NCBI GenBank assembly: GCA_015143735.1
Contig: VKHC01000221.1
Coordinates: 1-15,180, forward strand
DNA length: 15,180 nt
Source of the DNA: Synura sp. LO234KE
Taxonomy: Eukaryota; Sar; Synurophyceae; Synurales; Mallomonadaceae
Direction: 5' to 3'
In this document: positions 1 through 8,927 of the stretch, piece by piece
Position numbering within the stretch: the stretch's first letter is position 1
How the letters are laid out: each line of letters starts with the position of its first letter
The notes under the pieces: generated by a model
What the model saw: the letters and a program-made list of their open reading frames with translations, nothing else
The model's database searches: none
Told to the model about the DNA's origin: nothing
Program-made: the position numbers and the translations under genes

Positions 1-1
1 T

Positions 2-1360
2 CGTCCGGCCCCGACCATCATCGAACCCGGCCCCTCCATCCTGTCAGAGGGGTCTCACACCACCCACGTTTACCTTGGGTTCCACGCCTCCACGGGGTTC
101 TCCCCCCTCCACCACGCGGTCAACCACGGCGTACACCGACTCTCGCTGTCCCTCTGGCACACTACCGACCATGTCTCGTGGACTTTCCTCCTTTTCTGCA
201 GCACGTTGGACCGCACACAAGCACGTCCTACCGTCCAGGCGTCCTGCTCATGGGTATTCTCAGAGCCCTCGTCGTCCGCCACTCCCCTGGTCCTGCACAT
301 CCCGGACCCTGCATTGGTCAAGTCCCTCCGGTCCCCCCCAAGCACCTTCTCCAGTGAGGTCACGGAACGGCTTAACGCCCAGGTCCAGCTCCTCCTCTCC
401 CCTCTCGTCTCGATTCAGTACACCGCTCCGGTCCCTTCCCTTCTCGACGGATGCACTCCCTCGGAGCTCGGCATGCACCAAGCGCAATCCTCCGCTTTCA
501 CTGGCATCTCCCCCCTGTCCTCGGGCCTCTTGGCGTCGGGGACCCCACTTCTGGAGCTCTCTTTCACAATCCTCCCCTTTGCTGACTGTTTCCCCGTTGG
601 AGCGCTCCACGACTCCTGGTCTTGGCGGGACCTCTTCACGGGGGAACCCCTTCTGGTTCCGCTAGAACAACGGGTCGAATGCCTCCGCCGGATACAAGCA
701 CAGCGAGACCGAGATCAGAACTGGGAAGACGTGACCATGAGTTTTGCCTCCAAAGTTCTCGACCTCCCTTGTCTTCCTCAAGGCTACCGCTGCCACTACG
801 ACAAGCTTCTCCTCGAGCGGCACAACTCCTCCAAGAACCCTCTCGAACGCCGGATGCTTCTTACTTGCTCCCTCTGTTCCTCCCCTGATCGCCATACCGA
901 CGACACTTACGACCACGTCTTTCGTCTGTGTCTCCACCCCCTCCTCCACCAATGCAGAACAAAGTTGAACCGGCAACTTGACCAATACCCTCTCACCACG
1001 GACCTGGAAAAGCGCCTCATCCCGCACATCGTTCAGCTGGTTCTTTCCCCAGAGGGTCATCGGATCTGCCTAGGCAGTTGGAACTCTACCCAACTTACCT
1101 CTCTGGCCTCCGTCTTCACCCCCACCGACACTCCCGAGGCCATTGAGGCGGTCCTCCTTGACTTCTCCCGCACCCTCGTTCCACGAATAGACGCGATCTG
1201 GGAAGCCAGGAAGCAGGCTAAGTACATCGAATCCGTCGAGCAAAGTGCCGGAGCGGACCCGATCACTCTTCGGGCCCTCCACCGCAAGTACAAATTGTTC
1301 TCCCGGGTCACGTACCTGGCGCCTATACCTCCTGGAAAGAGGCCAAGCCGCACACCATAG
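2..1360 (+). pseudogene. LINE ORF2 fragment: post-RT region with zinc knuckle (5' partial)
   Basis: The frame starting at base 2 is open to the TAG ending at 1360, so the left end is partial and the first Met at 206 need not be a real start. Near the left edge a VYLGF segment resembles the YLG motif that follows the polymerase palm in LINE reverse transcriptases. Around 865-935 it encodes CSLC, then about a dozen residues, then H-x4-C (YDHVFRLC). This is the zf-RVT-like knuckle found between reverse transcriptase and RNase H. Reading shifts to another frame near 1310-1325, where the RNase H part continues, so this polypeptide lacks its C-terminal domain unless a -1 frameshift occurs. Assignment rests on motif order; the first 350 bases are poorly conserved to my eye and could hold another frameshift. 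Confidence 0.6.
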
Positions 1361-2154
1361 GCATCCGGAGTAATTACAAGAGACTCAAAACACGCAGGAA
1401 AGCTGAGGAGTACATCGCCCAGCCGGTGACCCTCGGTCAAACCCCTCACTCCAACCCAGACGTCGACCTGTACACGGATGGCTCCGCCTCCTTGGACCCG
1501 GCCTCGGCAGGATGGGGTGTCTTCATCTCCAGACCTCTCGCCTCCTCCATCTCCCTTTGGGGCCCCGTCATCACGGACTGCTCGGACTCCGACTGGATCG
1601 GCGCCCCCCGTCCAACGAACAATGCGGGAGAGATCAGCGCGATTTACCACGCCCTTCTCTGGGTTCGTGGCGGAGGCCGATCTCTCACCACTGTGGTCCG
1701 GAAGCGCATCAATCTTCTCACGGACAGCGAGTACTGCGTCCGCCTCTTCGGCGACAACTCCATCAAACCCCGCTGCAACAAGGCCCTCATCCAGCGGGTC
1801 TGGTCCCTTCTCACTGTAGTCCGCCGGCATCATGACCTGGCCATCTCCTGGATCAAAGCCCATACGGGACTCGCCACACCAGAGGCGGTGGGAAATGCCA
1901 ACGCAGATCGCCTCGCCGCCAGAGGCAGAACAGGCTCCTCCGGCGCGACAGTACACCTCTTCTTGTCCTCCTCTCGCCCCCCCCCCGGGAGGCACCCTTC
2001 CCGTGGCCCCACGGACCCTCGTCGCCGCTTGCGGCGACGCCTCCCCTCCCCGTCCGTCCTGCGCCCCTCCCATTTTGCGATCGGGCTATTCTGTTGCGCG
2101 CAGCTAGAGCATGTCGTGACATTTCCCCTGCTCCTGCGGCCACTCTCCCAGTAG
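1222..2154 (+). pseudogene. LINE ORF2 fragment: RNase H domain
   Basis: This frame is open from after a TAA at 1219-1221 to the stop at 2154. Recognisable protein begins near 1321 (YTSWKEAKPH). The RNase H type I fold is clear: YTDGSA with the first Asp at 1477, NNAGE with the Glu at 1630, LLTDSE with the Asp at 1723, WIKAH with the His at 1861, and NANADRLA with the last Asp at 1906. All four acidic residues and the catalytic-loop His are present, so the domain looks functional. RNase H removes the RNA strand of the RNA-cDNA hybrid. Residues after about 1930 turn into a low-complexity Pro/Arg/Ser tail with a C10 run, probably 3' UTR read as protein. No ATG fits as an independent start, so it is read as the continuation of the upstream frame. 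Confidence 0.75.
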
Positions 2155-2160
2155 GTTTCG

Positions 2161-2688
2161 GGGACACAGTTGGGGACTAACTGTTACCTCGGCACCCGGA
2201 GCTCCCCACTCGGTCACGGGGCTTGCCAGTTGGTACATGGGGAGTGTTTTTTTCGGTGGGGGGTGCGGTTTTATATCTCACTTCTGTTAGTAGTCTCTAA
2301 CTTCCCTGCTGTAAATAATTATAAGATTTTCCGGAACATGAAAGGATTTACTATAATATGACAGAAAGTGAATATTATTTGTTCATATTCCTATTGAACT
2401 TTGCAACTATTTCGGTCGCCGTATCTAGTCACAAAGCTTAGTTATCATGTCTGGCGCAAGAAAGTGGTTCCACATCCACCAAAAACATGCTTCTTACTAC
2501 GGGCTATATTCACTATGCTTCGGGAAAAAGGGTCGTATGTATCACACCGATCTTTTAGTTTTTATATTTTTTGTACCCTAAGATTTCACATAAAATATGT
2601 TCCTACTAAGGTACAGCAAGAGAAACAAATTGCCGTTATCAGGTGATGGTCTGACCTTTCCTATCACCCGTTCTAATTGCGTTCAAAA
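2161..2688. other. Intergenic stretch between LINE and kinase-TPR gene
   Basis: No gene is supported. The left part (to about 2270) is still GC-rich and may be LINE 3' UTR; the rest is mixed to AT-rich. It should hold the 3' UTRs of two convergent units. I saw no canonical AATAAA on the minus strand just downstream of the TAG at 2689-2691. Short open frames here start at non-ATG codons and show no motif. Confidence 0.5.
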
Positions 2689-5600
2689 CTACGCCTCTAA
2701 TAAACATAATCGAGAGAGACTAGTTACAGTGGTCCGTGTATCCGGGTGGTCCAATCCCAGCTTCTCTTTCTGCCTCTCCAAGCACTCTAGATACAAGGGC
2801 AGGGCCAACGCGTAGTCTCTCTTGGACTCATACAAGTGAGCGAGATTATTCATCGAGTTCAGAGTATCCGGATGATTATCTCCCAGCTTCGACTTCGTCT
2901 TTTCAAGACATTGCTGGTACAAAGGCAGGGCTAAGGCGAAGTTTCCCTGGGATTCGTACAAGAGAGCAAGATTATTCATCGAGGCCAGAGTGATCGGGTG
3001 ATCCTCTCCCAGCTTCGCCTTTGCCTTCTCCAGACCCTGCAAGTACAGGGATAGCGCAGAGGAGAAATCTCTCATGGAGTTATATAATTCACCAAGATTG
3101 TTCATCGAGGTCAGAGTATTTGGATGGTCCTCTCCTAGTCTTGCCTTCCTCTTCTCCAAACATTGAAGGTACAATGGCAGGGCGGAGGTGTAGTCTCCAT
3201 TTGAGTAATATAAAACAGCAAGATTATTCGTGGATATAAGAGTATCCGGGTGGTCCAATCCCAGCTTCTCTTTCCGCTTCTCAAGGCACTTCAGATACAA
3301 GGGGAGGGCCGACGCGTAGTCTCCCTGAGATTTGTACAATCCACCGATATTATTTGTCGAGGTCAGAGTATCAGGGTGGTCTTCCCCCAACCTCTCCTTC
3401 CGCTTCTCCAGACACTGCAGATACAAAGGCAGGGCTGAGGCGTAGTCTCCCTTGCACTTATACAGTCCACCCAGATTATTCATCGAGGTTAGATAATCCG
3501 GATGATTCTCTCCCAGCTTCGCATTCCGCTTCTCGAGACACTCCAGGTAGAGAGGCAGGGCTGAGGCATAGTCGCCCGTAGACTGGTACACTTCGGCGAG
3601 ATTATTTATCGATGTTAGAGTATCAGGATGATCCTCCCCCAGTTTCGCCTTCCGCATCTGCAGACATCGCAGATACGAAGGGAGGGCTGAGGAGTAGTCT
3701 CCTTTCGACTTGTACACTACGGCGAGACTATTCATCGAGGTTAGAGTATCAGGGTGATCCTCTCCCAGCTTTGCCTTCCGCTTCTCCAGACACTGCAGGT
3801 ACAAAGGAAGGGCTGAGGCGTAGTCTCCCTCGGACTGGTAAAATCCAGCGAGACTATTCATCGAGGTCAAAGTATCCGGATGATCCTCTCCCAGCTTTGC
3901 CTTCCGCTTCTCCAGACACTGCAGATACAAAGGCAGGGCTGAGGCATTGTCTCCCATGGACTGGTACAATCCAGCGAGACTATTCATCGAGGTTAGTGTA
4001 TTCGGATCATCCTCTCCCAGCTTTGCTTTCTGCTTCTCCAGACACTGTAGGTACAAAGGCAGGGCTAACGTGTAGTCTCCCTTTACCATGTACGATCCAG
4101 CAAGACTTCTCATCGATGTCAGAGTAACAGGGTGATCCTCTCCCAGCTTTGCCTTCCGCTTCTCCAGACATTGCAGGTACAAAGGAAGGGCTGAGGCGTA
4201 GTCCCCCATAGACTGGTACAGTCCACCCAGATTATTCATCGAGCTCAGAGTATCAGGATGATCCTCTCCCAGTTTCGCATTCCGCATCTGCAGACACTGT
4301 AGATATAAAGGCAGGGCTGAGGCGTAGTCTCCCTTAGATTCATAAAATCCAGCAAGACAATCCGTCGAGCTAAGAGTATCCGGATGATCATCTCCCAGTT
4401 TCAACTTCCGCTTCTCCAGACATTGCAGGTACAAAGGAAGGGCTGAGGCGTAGTCTCCCATAGACTGGTAAAATCCAGCGAGATTATTCATCGAGGTCAA
4501 AGTATCAGGGTGATCCTCTCCCAGCTTTGCCTTCCTCTTCTCCAGACACTGCAGATACAAGGGCAGGGCTAACGTGTAGTCCCCCATAGACTGGTGCAAC
4601 ACAGCGAGACTATTCATCGAGGTCAAAGTATTCAAATCAGCCTCTCCCAGCTTTGCCTTCCGCTTCTCCAGACATTGCAGGTACAAAGGAAGGGCTGAGG
4701 CGTAGTCTCCCATAGACTGGTACAATCCAGCGAGATTATTCATCGAGGTCAAAGTATTCAAATCATCCTCTCCCAGCTTTGCCTTCTGCTTCTCCAGACA
4801 CTTAAGGTACAAAGGTAGGGCTAACGTGTGGTCTCCCTTTACCACATACAATCCAGCAAGACTTCTCATCGATGTCAGAGTAACAGGGTGATCCTCTCCC
4901 AGCTTTACCTTCAGCTTCTCCAGACACTGTAGATACAAGCGCAGGGCTGAGGCGTAGTCTCCCATAGACTGGTACAATCCAGCGAGACTATTCATCGAGG
5001 TCAAAGTATTCAAATCATCATCTCCCAGCTTCGCCTTCTGCTTTTCCAGACATTGCAGGTACAAAGGTAGGGCTAACGTGTGGTCTCCCTTTACCATGTA
5101 CAATCCAGCAAGACTTCCCATCGATGTCATAGTGATCGGGTGATCCTCTCCCAGCTTTGCCTTCCGCTTCTCCAGACATCGAAGATACAAAGACAGGGCT
5201 GAGGCGTAGTCCCCCATAGACTGGTACAGTCCACCAAGATTATTCGTCGAGATTAGAGTATCTAGATTGTCCTCTCCCAGTTTCGCCTTCTGCTTCTCCA
5301 GACATTGCAGATACAAGGGCAGGGCTGAGGCGAAGTCTCCCATAGACTGGTGCAATGTAGCGAGACAATTAATTGAGATCAGACTAGTCGGATGATCCTC
5401 TCCCAGTTTCGCCTTCCGCTTCTCCCAACACATTAGGAACAAAGGCAGGGCTAACGTGTAGTCCCCCATAGACTGGTGCAATGTAGCGAGACTACTCATC
5501 GAGAGCAGAGTATTCAAATGATCCTCTCCTAGTTTTGCCTTCTGCTTCTCCAAACACTGAAGGTACAAAGGTAAGGCTAACGTGTGGTCACCCTTTACCA

Positions 5601-8600
5601 CGTAAAAAGCAGCGAGATTACTCATCGATGTCAGAGTGACCTGGTGATCCTCTCCCAGCTTCACCTTCAGCTTCTCCAGACACTGCAGATACAAGTGCAA
5701 GGCTAAGGCGTAGTCTCCCTTTACCATGTACAATAAAGCAAGATTATTCATCGAGGTTAGAGTATTCGGATCATCCTCTCCCAGCTTCTCCTTCCGCTTC
5801 TCCAGACACTTCAAGCACAAGGGCAGGGCTAAGGCGTAGTCGCCATTTACCATGTACAATAAAGCAAGATTATCCATCGAGGATAGAGTATCAGGGTGAT
5901 CCTCTCCCAGCTTCGCCTTCCGCTTCTCCAGACACTGCAGATACAATGGCAGGGCTAAGGAGTAGTCGCCCGTGGACTGATACGATGTAGCGAGATTATT
6001 CATCGAGGTTAGAGTATCAGGGTGATCCTCTCCCAGCTTCTCCTTCCGCTTCTCCAGACACTTCAAGCACAAGGGCAGGGCTAAGGAGTAGTCGCCATTT
6101 ACCATGTACAATAAAGCAAGATTATCCATCGAGGATAGAGTATCAGGGTGATCCTCTCCCAGCTTCGCCTTCCGCTTCTCCAGACACTGCAGATACAATG
6201 GCAGGGCTAAGGAGTAGTCGCCCGTGGACTGATACGATGTAGCGAGATTATTCATCGAGGTTAGAGTATCAGGGTGATCCTCTCCCAGCTTCTCCTTCCG
6301 CTTCTCCAGACACTTCAAGCACAAGGGCAGGGCTGAGGCATTGTCTCCCATAGAATAGTACAAAGTAGCGAGAATATCCATCGAGGTTAGAGTATCAGGG
6401 TGATCCTCTCCCAGCTTCTCCTTTCGCTTCTCCAGACACTGCAGATACAATGGCAGGGCTAAGGAGTAGTCGCCCGTGGACTGGTACGATAAAGCGAGTT
6501 TATTCATCGAGGTTAGAGTATCAGGGTGATCCTCTCCCAGCTTCTCCTTCCGCTTCTCCAGACACTGCAGATACAAGGGCAGGGCTGAGGCATTGTCTCC
6601 CATCGACTGGTACGATAAAGCGAGTTTATTCATCGAGGTTAGAGTATCAGGGTGATCATCTCCCAGCTTCGCCTTCCGCTTCTCCATACACTGCAGATAC
6701 AAAGGCAGGGCTAAGGCGTAGTCTCCTTTCGACTTGTACACTACGGCGAGATTATTCATTGAGGTCAGAGTATCAGGGTGATCCTCTCCCAGCTTCGCCT
6801 TCAGCTTCTCTAGACACTGCAGATATAAAGGCAGGGCTGAGGCGTAGTCCCCCTTTCCCACGTACAAGGAAGCGAGATTATCCATCGAGGATAGAGTATC
6901 AGGGTGATCCTCTCCCAGCTTCGCCTTCCGCTTCTCCAGACACTGCAGATACAATGGCAGGGCTAAGGCATCGTCTCCCATAGAATGGTACAACCCAGAA
7001 AGTTTATTTATTGACGTCAGAGTATCAGGGTGATCCTCTCCCAGCTTCGCCTTCCGCTTCTCCAGACACTGCAGATACAAGGGCAGGGCTGAGGCATAGT
7101 TTTCAGTAGACTGGTACAATCCAGAAAGTTTATTCATCGAGGTTAGAGTATCAGGGTGATCCTCTCCTAGCTTCGCCTTCAGCTTCTCTAGACACTGCAG
7201 ATATAAAGGCAGGGCTGAGGCGTAGTCCCCCTTTCCCACGTACGAGGAAGCGAGATTATCCATCGAGATTACAGTATCCAGATGATCCTCTCCCAGCTTC
7301 GCCTTCCGCTTCTCCAGACACTGCAGATACAAGGGCAGTGCTGAGGCATAGTCGCCCGCAGACTGGTACAACCCAGAAAGTTTATTCATCGAGGTTAGAG
7401 TATCAGGGTGATCCTCTCCCAGCTTCGCCTTCCGCTTCTCCAGACACTGCAGATACAGAGGCAGGGCTAAGGCGTAGTCGCCCGTAGACTGGTACAACCC
7501 AGAAAGTTTATTCATTGAGGTTAGAGTATCCGGATGATCCTCTCCCAGCTTCGCCTTCCGCTTCTCCAGACACTGCAGATACAGTTGCAGGGCTAAGGCG
7601 TAGTCGCCCGTGGACTGGTACGATATAGCGAGATTATTCATTGAGGTCAGAGTATCAGGGTGATTCTCTCCCAGCTTCGCCTTCAGCTTCTCTAGACACT
7701 GCAGATATAAAGGCAGGGCTGAGGCGTAGTCCCCCTTTCCCACGTACAAGGAAGCGAGATTATCCATCGAGATTACAGTATCCAGATGATCCTCTCCCAG
7801 CTTCGCCTTCCGCTTCTCCAGACACTGCAGATACAGAGGCAGGGCTAAGGCGTAGTCGCCCGTAGACTGGTACAACCCAGAAAGTTTATTCATTGACGTC
7901 AGAGTATCCGGATGATCCTCTCCCAGCTTCGCCTTCCGCTTCTCCAGACACTGCAGATACAGAGGCAGGGCAAAGGCGAAGTCGCCCGTGGACTGGTACG
8001 ATATAGCGAGATTATTCATTGAGGTCAGAGTAACAGGGTGATCCTCTCCCAGCTTCGCCTTCAGCTTCTCTAGACACTGCAGATATAAAGGCAGGGCTAA
8101 GGCGTAGTCCCCCTTTCCCACGTACAAGGAAGCGAGATTATCCATCGAGATTACAGTATCCAGATGATCCTCTCCCAGCTTCGCCTTCCGCATCTCCAGA
8201 CACTGCAGATACAATGGCAGGGCTAAGGCATCGTCTCCCATAGAATGGTACAACCCAGAAAGTTTATCCATCGAGGATAGAGTATCAGGGTGATCCTCTC
8301 CCAGCTTCGCCTTCCGCTTCTCCAGACACTGCAGATACAAGGGCAGGGCTGAGGCATAGTCTCCAGTAGACTGGTACAATCCAGAAAGTTTATTCATCGA
8401 GGTTAGAGTATCAGGGTGATCCTCTCCCATCTTTGCCTTCCGCTTCTCCAGACACTGCAGATATAAAGGCAGGGCTGAGGCGTAGTCTCCCATAGATTCA
8501 TATAATCCAGCAAGACAATCCGTCGAGGTAAGAGTATCCGGATGATCATCTCCCAGTTTCAACATCCGCTTCTCCAGACATTGCAGGTACAAAGGAAGGG

Positions 8601-8927
8601 CTGAGGCGTAGTCTCCCATAGACTGGTAAAATCCAGCGAGATTATTCATCGAGGTCAAAGTATCAGGGTGATCCTCTCCCAGCTTTGCCTTTCGCTTCTC
8701 CAGACACTGCAGATACAAGGGCAGGGCTGAGGCATTGTCTCCTATGGACGAATACAAGAGAGCGACAAAATAGATCAATCTCAGGGTAGCGGCGTGGTCT
8801 TCGCCTAGGTTCTCCTTCACCTCCTCAAGCAACTTCAGGTACAACGATAGGGCCGAGGCATAGTCGCCAATTGATGAATGCAAAGAAGCATTTCCAATAG
8901 AGGCGACTACCTTGGAGCATTTATTTT
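2689..8927 (-). CDS. Exon 3: kinesin-light-chain-type TPR array
   Basis: The exon encodes a partial TPR, then 48 complete 42-residue units, then a 36-residue C-terminal cap and a TAG at 2689-2691. The consensus runs LPLYLQCLEKRKAKLG, EDHPDTLTSMNNLA, GLYQSMGDYASA. This is the KLC/NPHP3-type long TPR (TPR_10/TPR_12 families) with helix A around NLAGLYQSMGDY and helix B around ALPLYLQCLEKRKAKLG. Arithmetic is exact from 8883: 12 + 48 x 42 + 36 = 2,064 residues, so no unit has gained or lost a residue. Such arrays form a right-handed superhelix that binds peptides or proteins on the concave, helix-A side. First and last units are the most diverged (LKLLEEVKENLG at the start; NFALALPLYQQ and the cap at the end). 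The partner is unknown. Confidence 0.93.

Larger units (their letters stand above)
1..2160 (+). mobile_element. LINE (non-LTR retrotransposon), 3' portion
   Basis: The GC-rich left end reads as the downstream half of a LINE in + orientation: a post-reverse-transcriptase region, a Cys/His knuckle, then an RNase H domain. The reverse transcriptase core with its catalytic aspartates lies off the left edge or is missing. The 3' boundary is not clear. Coding ends at 2154, and base composition drops from GC-rich to mixed at about 2270-2300, with no clean poly(A) tail or simple-repeat tail. The element converges on the kinase-TPR gene, which runs on the other strand. The domain order is typical of RNase H-bearing LINE clades in fungi, plants and protists; I cannot assign the clade. 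Confidence 0.75.

Noticed and set aside
75-665. Alternative plus-strand ORF at the left edge
   Set aside because: Ser/Pro/Arg-rich translation of an off-frame in GC-rich DNA; the overlapping frame leads into the zinc knuckle.
1057-2073. 338-residue minus-strand ORF
   Set aside because: It lies opposite the RNase H frame, which has clear catalytic motifs. Long antisense ORFs are expected in GC-rich DNA, and this one has no recognisable domain.
2401-2646. Small plus-strand ORFs in the intergenic stretch (2170-2815)
   Set aside because: Non-ATG starts or short length, no motif, and the last one runs into the 3' end of the TPR exon on the opposite strand.
3612-4127. Long plus-strand ORFs inside the TPR array (also 6450-6983 and 7641-7865)
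   Set aside because: They are antisense readings of the 126-bp coding repeat. They repeat with the same period, encode low-complexity Pro/Ser/Asp motifs, and change frame as codon third positions vary on the real strand.
2689-8883. A separate TPR gene starting at 8883
   Set aside because: The codon at 8883 is TTG, there is no in-frame ATG before the second repeat unit, and the reading frame continues upstream through a partial TPR to a phase-matched splice acceptor at 8928.
2692-8883. CRISPR or satellite array
   Set aside because: The repeats are contiguous 126-bp coding units with no spacers, and all carry an open TPR frame.
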